Shown piece by piece: positions 1-6,412 of a stretch of 25,730 nt of DNA (position 1 is its first letter; each line of letters opens with the position of its first letter). A model generated the notes under the pieces. The model did no database searches, was not told the DNA's origin, and worked only from the letters and a program-made list of their open reading frames with translations. Made by a program: the position numbers and the translations under genes. This DNA is from JAAYKS01 sp964479435. Lineage in GTDB: Bacteria; Bacillota; Clostridia; Saccharofermentanales; UBA5734. The DNA is taken from NCBI GenBank assembly GCA_964479435.1, contig CAYZME010000021.1, forward strand, positions 1 through 25,730, given 5' to 3'.

Positions 1-236
1 CCAAGATCAGCAAGAAAGACAGCGAAGCCGCCGTCAACGCCTTTCTCGACACGGTTACCAAGACCCTGATGAAAGGCGACAAAGTCGTTTTGGTCGGCTT
101 CGGGACTTTTGAGGTGAAGCATCGCGCCGCGCGCGTCGGCCGCAACCCGAGCACCAAAAAGCCCATGAATATCCCCGCGTCCAAAGCTCCGGTCTTCCGT
201 GCCGGCAAAGGGCTCAAAGAAAAAGTCAACAAATAA
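1..236 (+). CDS. hup: HU-family DNA-binding protein, 5'-truncated by the window edge
   Basis: This is the C-terminal 77 residues of a histone-like HU protein, a small dimeric protein that bends and compacts DNA in the nucleoid. The reading frame enters at base 3 and ends at a TAA at 234-236. Seen in the sequence: the GFGTFEVKHRAARVGRNP segment, which is the start of the HU beta-arm, followed by the family's Pro-containing arm tip (TKKPMNIPASKAPVFRAGKGLKE) and a Lys-rich end. Full HU proteins have about 90 residues, so only the first 13 or so are missing. It is followed by its own intrinsic terminator at 264-295. It could be any HU paralogue; the family call is safe, the exact paralogue is not. 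Confidence 0.95.
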   Translation, partial: KISKKDSEAAVNAFLDTVTKTLMKGDKVVLVGFGTFEVKHRAARVGRNPSTKKPMNIPASKAPVFRAGKGLKEKVNK

Positions 237-263
237 TCCTGTATACCTGGCCCATAAACGATC

Positions 264-295
264 AACCCTTCGTCTCCACGAGGGGTTTTCGTTTT
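264..295 (+). terminator. Intrinsic terminator of hup
   Basis: A 10-bp stem (AACCCTTCGT with ACGAGGGGTT, one G-T pair) closes a CTCC loop and runs into TTTTCGTTTT. It lies 27 bases after the HU stop codon and just before the converging gene's stop, so it may also act on the minus strand. Confidence 0.85.
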
Positions 296-296
296 G

Positions 297-881
297 TCAT
301 GGAGACAAGGCCGCACGGTCGTCTGCCATCAAATCGGCCATCTCATCGGCATACTGCAAAGCCCGGTCGCGCAGCCAGTGGAGGGCCATGCTGTTGGTCA
401 ATCGTTGAATGTCAGGACCGGACAGGCGAATGCAATACCGCAAATCCCGTTCGATGCGTTTGGGAGTGGTGCGAAAATAATCGGCGGCAGCTGGATACAG
501 CGTCTTGCTCACCGGCCAGGGTTCCACCCCTTCCCGGATAGAGATGCCGACCATCATGCGCAAATAGCGGCATCCCTTGAGATGTGCGGGCACCGCCGCG
601 TCCGACAACGCGCGGCCTATCGCCCGCTCGACCACCGGGCTGATCAGACGCCGGCGCTCGCCATCCAGGCGGATGGTGAAATCCGCCGTATCCAGGATGC
701 TCCGCGCCGCGAAAGCGGAGCCGTCGCGCGCGTCCACCAGATAGTGCATGCGCCCGGCCGTATCGGCAAAACCAATACAGCCGCGCCGGCGCAGCAAATC
801 GCTCACTTGCGCCAGTATATCCCGGTCGTTGGCGGCGACAAAAAACCCAAACCGCTCATCTGTCAATGGCTTACCGTCCAT
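297..881 (-). CDS. Spo0A C-terminal-domain protein with unrecognised N-terminus
   Basis: Predicted DNA-binding protein of 194 residues. Residues about 96-153 match the Spo0A effector domain: VPAHLKGCRYLR, then KTLYPAAADYF, then TTPKRIERDLRYCI, corresponding to the IPAH-KGY-YLR / LYP-IAK / TT-RVERAIRHAI pattern of Spo0A that reads 0A boxes. The N-terminal 95 residues have no obvious receiver-domain Asp pocket and I do not recognise them. The C-terminal tail (residues 154-194) also departs from Spo0A. The ATG at 881 was chosen because AGGGGGG sits 6 bases upstream; a TTG at 941 and an ATG at 914 would extend the frame but lack a ribosome site. It is therefore not Spo0A itself but a relative, perhaps a regulator that binds 0A-like sites without phosphorylation; that role is inference. 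Confidence 0.75.
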   Translation of the reverse strand: MDGKPLTDERFGFFVAANDRDILAQVSDLLRRRGCIGFADTAGRMHYLVDARDGSAFAARSILDTADFTIRLDGERRRLISPVVERAIGRALSDAAVPAHLKGCRYLRMMVGISIREGVEPWPVSKTLYPAAADYFRTTPKRIERDLRYCIRLSGPDIQRLTNSMALHWLRDRALQYADEMADLMADDRAALSP

Positions 882-995
882 GGAATTCCCCCCTGTCTGT
901 GCGGTGGGTTCCATTTTTTCACAGACGCGGATCAGGCTCAATAGAATGTATGCGTAACAGGCGACAGAATCCGCGACCGGCGGGCCGCCCCCCCA

Positions 996-1397
996 TCAGG
1001 AGTCGGTGCCGGCGACGCTTTCTATTCGCAAAATCATCCGGCTGCGCGGCGCGATGGCGATCTGGTACGTCCCGCCAACCTCCGGCTTTTCTTCCCAAGG
1101 TGCCCGGTTCCAGTGTTCGCCATCCGCCCAGACCCGACCCCATCCCGCGACACGTTCCACCGTCACGGTGCGGGTCGGGAAAGCACCAAACACGCCTTGT
1201 TCGGCGTCAATCAAAGCAGGAACGGTAAAAAGCAGTGTAAAAGCAACCAGCAAAACGGCCAACAACGACGGGAGGGGGTACAGCCAGGCCCGCCGCACGC
1301 GGTTGCGCAAGCTGTTGCGCACCGCGCGCAACAGCAACAGCGTCAACAGCACACTGGCCGCACATTCTATCAGTAGCATCAGGACAAAATACAACAT
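996..1397 (-). CDS. Small two-helix membrane protein of unknown function
   Basis: A 133-residue protein I do not recognise. Two hydrophobic segments are visible: residues 1-23 (MLYFVLMLLIECAASVLLTL...) and about 43-62 (LPSLLAVLLVAFTLLFTVPAL), with a basic stretch between them (RNSLRNRVRR), which predicts a cytoplasmic loop and both ends outside. The C-terminal ~70 residues (TVTVERVAGWGRVWADGEHWNRAPW...) look like a small beta-rich extracytoplasmic domain. The ATG at 1397 follows GAGGCAGG; a TTG directly before it is the alternative. It is divergent from feoA, with only about 145 bases between the starts, but nothing in it suggests an iron role. Confidence 0.6.
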   Translation of the reverse strand: MLYFVLMLLIECAASVLLTLLLLRAVRNSLRNRVRRAWLYPLPSLLAVLLVAFTLLFTVPALIDAEQGVFGAFPTRTVTVERVAGWGRVWADGEHWNRAPWEEKPEVGGTYQIAIAPRSRMILRIESVAGTDS

Positions 1398-1420
1398 CAA
1401 AACCTGCCTCTTTGCCGGTT

Positions 1421-1426
1421 AGTATA
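1421..1426 (-). promoter_or_regulatory. Extended -10 element for the small membrane protein gene
   Basis: On the minus strand TGCTATACT gives a TGn-extended -10 about 24 bases before the ATG at 1397. No convincing -35 is seen. The divergent feoA promoter starts about 30 bases away. Confidence 0.5.
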
Positions 1427-1454
1427 GCATACTGCCAAAGATGGCGAAGAGAGA

Positions 1455-1482
1455 TTGACAGGGTACTAGGCGCGTTTATAAT
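1455..1482 (+). promoter_or_regulatory. Promoter of the feo operon
   Basis: A perfect -35 TTGACA (1455-1460) and a perfect -10 TATAAT (1477-1482) are separated by 16 bases. Transcription should start near 1489, which places the palindrome at 1491-1507 in the first transcribed bases. Confidence 0.85.
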
Positions 1483-1490
1483 GTTAACCA

Positions 1491-1507
1491 CGGCTAACAG
1501 TTAGCCG
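1491..1507. promoter_or_regulatory. Putative iron-repressor operator (17-bp palindrome)
   Basis: CGGCTAACAGTTAGCCG is a perfect inverted repeat with 8-bp arms around one base, just downstream of the feoA -10. GTTAACC immediately precedes it, so TTAACC/GGCTAAC/GTTAGCC half-sites recur over 1483-1507. These resemble the TTAGG-TTAGCCTAA-type core of DtxR/IdeR boxes. The last gene of the operon encodes a DtxR-family protein, so iron-dependent autorepression is the likely use; binding itself is inferred. Confidence 0.65.
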
Positions 1508-1541
1508 ACCGCAAACGCGACACGACAAGGAGGCTTCTGCC

Positions 1542-1784
1542 ATGCAGCACCCGCTTTCTCAACTCATCCCCGGCCAATCGGGCATCATTCTGTCGATCGG
1601 TGAAACCGGCGCGTTGCGCCAGCGGCTGATCGCCATGGGTGTGACCCCCGGCGCGTTCATCCAATTGATCAAGTTTGCCCCTTTGGGTGACCCGATGGAG
1701 GTTCGTGTCCGCAACTCCTCCTTGTCGATTCGGCGCCGGGACGCTGAGCAGATTCTTGTTGAAACGGAGGAAACAAACGCATGA
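1542..1784 (+). CDS. feoA: Ferrous iron transport protein FeoA
   Basis: An 80-residue cytoplasmic SH3-like protein that works with FeoB in Fe(II) uptake, probably by tuning its GTPase or channel. Visible family pattern: LIPGQSGIILSIGETGALRQRLIAMGVTPG at residues 7-35, then the second half with DPMEVRVRNSSLSIRRRDAEQI. Length is typical for FeoA (about 75-85). The ATG at 1542 follows AAGGAGG (1527-1533). Its stop overlaps the feoB start by 4 bases (ATGA), so translation of the two is probably coupled. It is the first gene of the operon and lies directly behind the promoter and palindrome. Confidence 0.95.
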   Translation: MQHPLSQLIPGQSGIILSIGETGALRQRLIAMGVTPGAFIQLIKFAPLGDPMEVRVRNSSLSIRRRDAEQILVETEETNA

Positions 1785-3838
1785 TCCACCGCATCGCATT
1801 GGCCGGCAATCCCAACAGCGGCAAGACGACTTTGTTCAACCAACTGACCGGTACCCGTCAGACCACCGGCAACTGGCCGGGTGTCACCGTCGAAAAAAAG
1901 GAAGGTGTCATTCGCCATTCACACGGTCAGCTTTATATTATCGATTTGCCGGGCATTTACTCCCTCTCCCCGTATTCGATGGAAGAGATCATCGCCCGTA
2001 ACTTTATACAGGATGAAAAGCCCGATATTGTCGTCAACATCGTCGACGCGACCCAGCTGGAGCGCAATTTGTATTTGACCATGCAGCTGATCAAACTTGG
2101 GCGGCCCTTGATCCTCGCGCTCAACATGATGGATGAAGTAGAAGACCGGGGTGACCGCATCGACGTGCGCGAGCTCTCCCGTCTGTTGGGTGTCCCGGTT
2201 GTGCCGGTGTCTGCCAAGACCGGCGAAGGTCTCGACGATCTGGTTGGCGTGCTGTGGGAAGTGTCATTCGGCGACGATCCGCACATGCGGAAATTGTACC
2301 GCAGCGGCCACCACGGGCCGCGGCGCGGGCGCAAACGGGGCGGTGGCGCCGGCGGCAACGGGTTCGGCCGCCGCCGCGGACGCGGACACCCACACAATCG
2401 ACCCGGCTTTTGGGGACATCTGCACCACCATCTAGACCACCGTGGCGACAAAAATCCGCCGCCCGATCGCGCCGAAGAACACCAATTCCATGATTACCAC
2501 GCCTATCTGGAACATATGCGGCAGGTCGATCATTCCAATATCACGCAGGCTGATTTTGTCCCGGAGACCGAAGAGCAGACCGCGGAGATGTACCGTCAGG
2601 CGCTGGCGATTCACGATCAGGTTTATCACAGTGCCAACGGCAAAGAGCAACTGACGTTGTCCGACCGCATCGACCGTGTGATGACGCACCGCGTCCTCGC
2701 GCTGCCGCTGTTCCTGTTGATCATGTTTCTGGTTTTTCAACTCTCCTTCAGCGCGGTCCTGGGCGGCCGTATGACCGAAGGGCTGGAATACCTGTTCGAC
2801 GACGTCATCGGCGCCGGCCTTTCTTCGGCGCTGGCGCGGGCCGGGACCCCGGCCTGGGTCGACTCACTGCTGGTCGACGGCATCATCGCCGGCGTCGGAG
2901 GCGTGTTGACCTTTGTGCCCCAGATCACGCTGTTGTTCCTCGCGCTGACGCTCCTGGAAGACTCCGGCTACATGGCACGGGCGGCATTCATCACCGATCG
3001 CCTGTTTCAGAAACTGGGTTTGACCGGCCGCAGCTTCATCCCGATGTTACTGGGCTTTGGCTGTACGGTCCCCGCGGTGATGGCTGCCCGTTCGCTCGGC
3101 AGCGAAAAAGAACGTCGGCTGACAATCATGATCACGCCGTTTATGTCCTGCGGCGCCCGCATGCCCATTTACGCGTTTTTTGCCGCCACTTTTTTTGTCA
3201 GTCACCAGGGTTTGGTTTCTTTTTCCATGTATCTGATCGGGATTGTGGTCGCGATCTTGTCCGCCACACTGCTCTCGCGCACTGTCTTCAAAGGCGCGGA
3301 CGCGCCCTTTGTCATTGAATTGCCGCCCTACCGCCTCCCCGACGCCCGCTCTTTGTTTCTCAACGTGTGGGACCGGGTCAAAGATTTTATCGTTCGCGCC
3401 GGCACGATCATCTTCGCGATGACTGTCGTCATCTGGTTCTTGCAATCTTTTGATTTTTCGTTCCGTCTGGTGGAAGACAACAGCGACAGCATCATCGCTC
3501 TGGTCGGGCAGGGCCTGGCCTACCTGCTCAGGCCGTTGGGCTTTGGTAGCTGGCAAGCCGCGGTGGCGATCCTCACCGGCCTGATCGCCAAAGAATCGGT
3601 GGTGGCAACGCTCGAAGTCCTCTACACCGGAGCGTCGTTTGCCGCCGCCTTTACCCCGCTGACGGCCTACGCATTCATGGTTTTCACCCTGCTGTATATG
3701 CCTTGTCTCGCCGCGTTCGGCGCCATCCGGCGCGAAATGGGCAGCTGGCGCTGGGCGCTCGCGACCGTCGGTTATGGGACCGGCGCCGCGTATCTGGTCT
3801 CCCTGTTGATTTTCCAAATCGGGCGACTGGTTTTCTAG
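1781..3838 (+). CDS. feoB: Ferrous iron transporter FeoB with His/Gly/Arg-rich insert
   Basis: A 685-residue inner-membrane Fe(II) transporter. The N-terminal G domain is complete: G1 GNPNSGKT (9-16), G2 region TGNWPGVTVEKKEG (29-42), G3 DLPG (55-58), G4 NMMD (115-118), G5 SAKTG (144-148). Residues about 171-252 are a low-complexity stretch with 14 His and many Gly and Arg, placed where the helical GDI region normally follows the G domain; this is longer and more basic than usual. The membrane part starts near residue 300 and contains the conserved gate motifs GFGCTVPAVMAARSL and CGARMPIYAFFAA, with Cys in both. GGAGGA precedes the ATG, which overlaps the feoA stop. Function is secure; the role of the insert is unknown. 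Confidence 0.95.
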   Translation: MIHRIALAGNPNSGKTTLFNQLTGTRQTTGNWPGVTVEKKEGVIRHSHGQLYIIDLPGIYSLSPYSMEEIIARNFIQDEKPDIVVNIVDATQLERNLYLTMQLIKLGRPLILALNMMDEVEDRGDRIDVRELSRLLGVPVVPVSAKTGEGLDDLVGVLWEVSFGDDPHMRKLYRSGHHGPRRGRKRGGGAGGNGFGRRRGRGHPHNRPGFWGHLHHHLDHRGDKNPPPDRAEEHQFHDYHAYLEHMRQVDHSNITQADFVPETEEQTAEMYRQALAIHDQVYHSANGKEQLTLSDRIDRVMTHRVLALPLFLLIMFLVFQLSFSAVLGGRMTEGLEYLFDDVIGAGLSSALARAGTPAWVDSLLVDGIIAGVGGVLTFVPQITLLFLALTLLEDSGYMARAAFITDRLFQKLGLTGRSFIPMLLGFGCTVPAVMAARSLGSEKERRLTIMITPFMSCGARMPIYAFFAATFFVSHQGLVSFSMYLIGIVVAILSATLLSRTVFKGADAPFVIELPPYRLPDARSLFLNVWDRVKDFIVRAGTIIFAMTVVIWFLQSFDFSFRLVEDNSDSIIALVGQGLAYLLRPLGFGSWQAAVAILTGLIAKESVVATLEVLYTGASFAAAFTPLTAYAFMVFTLLYMPCLAAFGAIRREMGSWRWALATVGYGTGAAYLVSLLIFQIGRLVF

Positions 3839-3853
3839 AAAGAAGGAATATTT

Positions 3854-4144
3854 ATGGCACATGAGCTGATGTTAAGCACACTCAACTACGGGGCGTTGGC
3901 CGCTTACGCGGCGGTGGCCGCCGTGGCCGCGCTTGCCATCTTCATCCTGGCGCGGTTTGTGTGGCGCGCCGTGCGTACCGTCGGCTGCGGGCACGCCGCT
4001 GACACGGGAGGGCCCCTGCGCTCCACCGACCCCTCCTGCCCCACGACGTTGTGCGCCAATTGCCCGATGTCGGCGCATTGCGCCTCGGCACCCCGCGGCA
4101 CGAAGTCGCCCGGCGAAGACGCGGCGGGCAAGCATACACCATGA
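3854..4144 (+). CDS. FeoB-associated Cys-rich membrane protein
   Basis: A 96-residue protein. One transmembrane helix spans about residues 14-40 (Ala/Val-rich, ending RFVWRAVR), followed by a hydrophilic tail with five Cys at 45, 62, 67, 70 and 76, including CANC and CPMSAHC. Small single-helix proteins with a C-terminal Cys cluster commonly sit behind feoB in Firmicutes and are thought to assist iron transfer or FeoB assembly; no biochemical role can be read from the sequence. GAAGGA precedes the ATG at a good distance, 15 bases after the feoB stop. Its stop overlaps the next ATG (ATGA), tying it to the regulator gene. The tail after residue 80 is probably disordered. Confidence 0.8.
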   Translation: MAHELMLSTLNYGALAAYAAVAAVAALAIFILARFVWRAVRTVGCGHAADTGGPLRSTDPSCPTTLCANCPMSAHCASAPRGTKSPGEDAAGKHTP

Positions 4145-4533
4145 GCGCCGGCAACCGCACGCCACTTTCCGAATCGGGCGAAAATTACCTGGAGGCCATC
4201 CTGCAGCTCGAGACCCGGCCCGGTGAACCGGTACGCTCGGTCGACATCGCTGCCAAAATGTCGGTTTCGCGCGCCAGCGTCAGCAAAGCCATGTATCAAC
4301 TGCGGGAAGCGGGATGGGTGGAATTTGACCCTTACGGGCTGGTCAGTCTGACCGCCTCGGGACGCCAGATCGCCGCCGAAATCCTCGAGCGCCATCTGAT
4401 GCTGCGCCGTTTTCTCACCAAGGTGCTGGGGGTCGAAGAGGCGGTGGCCGAAGAGGAGGCCTGCCGCATGGAGCACGTGATCAGCCCGGCGACCAAACGC
4501 AAGTGGATGGATTATCTGCGAAAGATCTTATGA
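4141..4533 (+). CDS. DtxR/MntR-family metal-dependent transcriptional repressor
   Basis: A 130-residue regulator with an N-terminal winged helix (residues ~10-72; recognition region SVSRASVSKAMYQL) and a metal-binding dimerisation domain (~73-130). There is no C-terminal SH3-like domain, as in short MntR-type members. Putative ligands by eye: E18, H85, C108, E111 and H112. The EEEACRMEHVIS block matches the DtxR/IdeR pattern in which Cys replaces the MntR Glu, favouring Fe(II) over Mn(II). The residue at the DtxR Met10/MntR Asp8 place is Asn15, which is unusual. The ATG at 4141 overlaps the previous stop; an upstream ATG at 4051 in the same frame is less likely. As the last gene of the feo operon it probably represses the promoter at 1455-1482. 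Confidence 0.88.
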   Translation: MSAGNRTPLSESGENYLEAILQLETRPGEPVRSVDIAAKMSVSRASVSKAMYQLREAGWVEFDPYGLVSLTASGRQIAAEILERHLMLRRFLTKVLGVEEAVAEEEACRMEHVISPATKRKWMDYLRKIL

Positions 4534-4535
4534 AG

Positions 4536-4559
4536 CCGGGCAGGCGCGCCTTCACCCGG
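4536..4559. terminator. Possible hairpin between converging genes
   Basis: CCGGG (4536-4540) pairs with CCCGG (4555-4559), and inside lies AGGCG/CGCCT with no loop of its own. It fills the short gap between the converging repressor and cyclophilin genes. There is no T-run on either strand, so intrinsic termination is uncertain. Confidence 0.35.
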
Positions 4560-5268
4560 CCGGTCGATTGACAAAAAACGCCCGGACGATCACCTGTGCT
4601 TCCAGAGGCCGGTTGGCGCTGCCGGCCGTCTCGGCCATGCCAAGGGCATCCACGACCGCGGTACCCGCGACCACTTTGGCAAACGCGGCATACCGCCCGT
4701 CCAGGACAGATGACTGATCGCTCAGGCAGATAAAGAACTGCGAATCGGCCGAATTATAGGCTTCTTTATCGGTGCCGTCCAGCCGCCCCATGGAGACGAC
4801 GTATTTTTTATGCTGCAGCGTGTTTTTGACACCGTTGGCGGCAAACTCCCCTTTGATCGTCTGACCGGAGCCGCCGGTGCCGTCGCCGGCGGGGCTGCCG
4901 GCCTGGATGACAAAGTTGCGCACAATCCGGTGGAAGGTCAGGTGGTTATAAAACCCCGCCCCCACGAGCGTCGAAATATGCGCGACCGTGCGCGGAGCCG
5001 CTTTGCCATCCATCTCCACGACAAAAGCGCCCCCTGCAGGCAGGGCGGCGCTGGGCGACATGACGATCGCAAAGGCATTTGTCGGCGCGTCGGCGATGGT
5101 GTATCCGTATAAATCCACAGTTCCGATCTCCGCGGCGATCGCGACCGGGTCGATATCCTGCGGCCAATCCTCATTTTTTGCGCCACAGCCGGCGGCCAGC
5201 AATAAAAGCGCGGCCATGATCCCGATGGCGGCGGTCTTGTGGACCGCCGCCCACTTGCTTTGTTTCAT
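4552..5268 (-). CDS. Lipoprotein peptidyl-prolyl cis-trans isomerase (cyclophilin type)
   Basis: A 238-residue extracytoplasmic PPIase that probably helps fold exported proteins. Residues 1-28 form a lipoprotein signal: basic MKQSKWAAVHK, hydrophobic IGIMAALLLL, lipobox LAAGC with C28 as the lipid-anchored residue. The cyclophilin domain spans about 55-235: FVVEMDGKAAPRTVAHISTL, FYNHLTFHRIVRNFVIQAGSP (with the catalytic Arg of FHR), SQFFICL, LDGRYAAFAKVV. A frame open far upstream (to 6300) is a shadow of the opposite-strand gene. The ATG at 5268 is preceded by CGGAGG at about 9 bases and begins the signal peptide, which fixes the start. Its stop faces the repressor gene stop; its start is divergent from the pseudouridine synthase. 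Confidence 0.93.
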   Translation of the reverse strand: MKQSKWAAVHKTAAIGIMAALLLLAAGCGAKNEDWPQDIDPVAIAAEIGTVDLYGYTIADAPTNAFAIVMSPSAALPAGGAFVVEMDGKAAPRTVAHISTLVGAGFYNHLTFHRIVRNFVIQAGSPAGDGTGGSGQTIKGEFAANGVKNTLQHKKYVVSMGRLDGTDKEAYNSADSQFFICLSDQSSVLDGRYAAFAKVVAGTAVVDALGMAETAGSANRPLEAQVIVRAFFVNRPAG

Positions 5269-5307
5269 TTCACAATCGACCTCCGGTCTGGTTCCTGTCT
5301 CGACGCG

Positions 5308-5340
5308 ATTTACTATATCATATGGCTTAGCGAGATGTAA
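5308..5340. promoter_or_regulatory. AT-rich divergent promoter region
   Basis: Between the divergent cyclophilin and pseudouridine synthase genes the bases turn AT-rich. On the plus strand TATCAT (5316-5321) and on the minus strand TATAGT (5312-5317, with TTACAT at 5335-5340 at 17-base spacing) are candidate -10 elements. -35 matches are weak. Confidence 0.35.
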
Positions 5341-5385
5341 CCATCTCCGCCGCTGCCGATGTGGGCGAGGAAGCGAGGGGCAGGG

Positions 5386-6372
5386 ATGCGGGAATTTGTT
5401 GTCGGGCCGCAAGAGCACGGAGCGGGATTGGTGCGCCACCTGTGCGCACGCTATCCCGCTCTGACGCCGGGCGTCGTGCTGCGGGCGCTGCGCAAAAAGG
5501 ACATTCGGATCAATGGTCAGCGGGTGAGCACCGATCGTACCCTTGTGGAGGGGGATCGGGTGACCCTCTATCTTCCCGCGTCGACAGAGATGACACCGGC
5601 AGCGCGCGTGACCGGCGACCCGGGAGACGCGGGCGGGGCCGCCACCGCCATCCGCGAGGTTTTTCGCGGCGGCGGCTTGCTGATTGTCGAAAAGCCGCAG
5701 GGCATGGCGGTGCATGCGGGCGCGCGGGTGCGAAGCGAGCCGCTGATCGACGCCTTGCGCCGCCGCTACGATAACGCGGCTTTGACCCTTTGCCACCGCC
5801 TGGACCAGGGAACGGGGGGGCTGGTGATGCTCGCGTTTGATCCGGCGACGCTGGCGGCGGCACAGGACCTCATGAAAAAGCGGCTGATCCGAAAATTCTA
5901 CCGCGCCCTGGCCCACGGGGCGTGGCCCGCACACGTCGGCGGGGCGGATGGTTTTGCCACCTATGATGCCTGGTTGGAAAAGCCGGCCCGGCAAAGCCGG
6001 GTCTACATCCACGACGCGCCGGCCCCCGGCCGCCTGCCGATCCGGACGCGAGTCCGCTGCCTGCGGGTACTGCGCGTACCCGACGGCGACCCGGTATCCG
6101 AGCTGGAGATCGAGCTGGTGACCGGGCGCACCCACCAGATCCGTGCGCATCTGGCCTGGCTCGGCCATCCGATCCTGGGCGACGCCCTCTATGGGCGCAA
6201 TCTCGACAATCGCCGCTTTCACGAAGCCGGCGGCGGGCGTCTGCGCCGCCAACAGCTGTTCGCGACGGCTCTGTGCTTTGGCGCAGTGGAAAAAAACCAC
6301 CGGCTGGCGTGGTTGTCCAACCGGCAGTTTTCGATCTCGCCTCCATATACTGTCGCCATCGACGGGTTATAG
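5386..6372 (+). CDS. RluA/RluD-family pseudouridine synthase
   Basis: A 328-residue enzyme that isomerises uridine to pseudouridine in RNA, most likely 23S rRNA. An S4 RNA-binding domain occupies residues ~14-65 (VVLRALRKKDIRINGQRV). The catalytic domain starts near 90 with GGLLIVEKPQGMAVHAG and contains the HRLDQGTGGLVML motif, whose D140 is the catalytic Asp. The closing motif VTGRTHQIRAHLAWLGHPILGDALYG is intact. The ATG at 5386 was chosen for GAGGGG upstream; an in-frame ATG at 5359 would add nine residues. The exact uridine target (RluC, RluD or another type) cannot be told from sequence. It converges on proS with 40 bases between. Confidence 0.92.
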   Translation: MREFVVGPQEHGAGLVRHLCARYPALTPGVVLRALRKKDIRINGQRVSTDRTLVEGDRVTLYLPASTEMTPAARVTGDPGDAGGAATAIREVFRGGGLLIVEKPQGMAVHAGARVRSEPLIDALRRRYDNAALTLCHRLDQGTGGLVMLAFDPATLAAAQDLMKKRLIRKFYRALAHGAWPAHVGGADGFATYDAWLEKPARQSRVYIHDAPAPGRLPIRTRVRCLRVLRVPDGDPVSELEIELVTGRTHQIRAHLAWLGHPILGDALYGRNLDNRRFHEAGGGRLRRQQLFATALCFGAVEKNHRLAWLSNRQFSISPPYTVAIDGL

Positions 6373-6412
6373 GCCGCGCACCGCGCGTCGGGGGTCACCT
6401 GTAGTCGGGGAT

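Noticed and set aside
5269..6300. Open minus-strand frame extending the cyclophilin N-terminus by 344 codons
   Set aside because: It runs antisense through the pseudouridine synthase gene; the lipoprotein signal peptide and GGAGG ribosome site place the real start at 5268.
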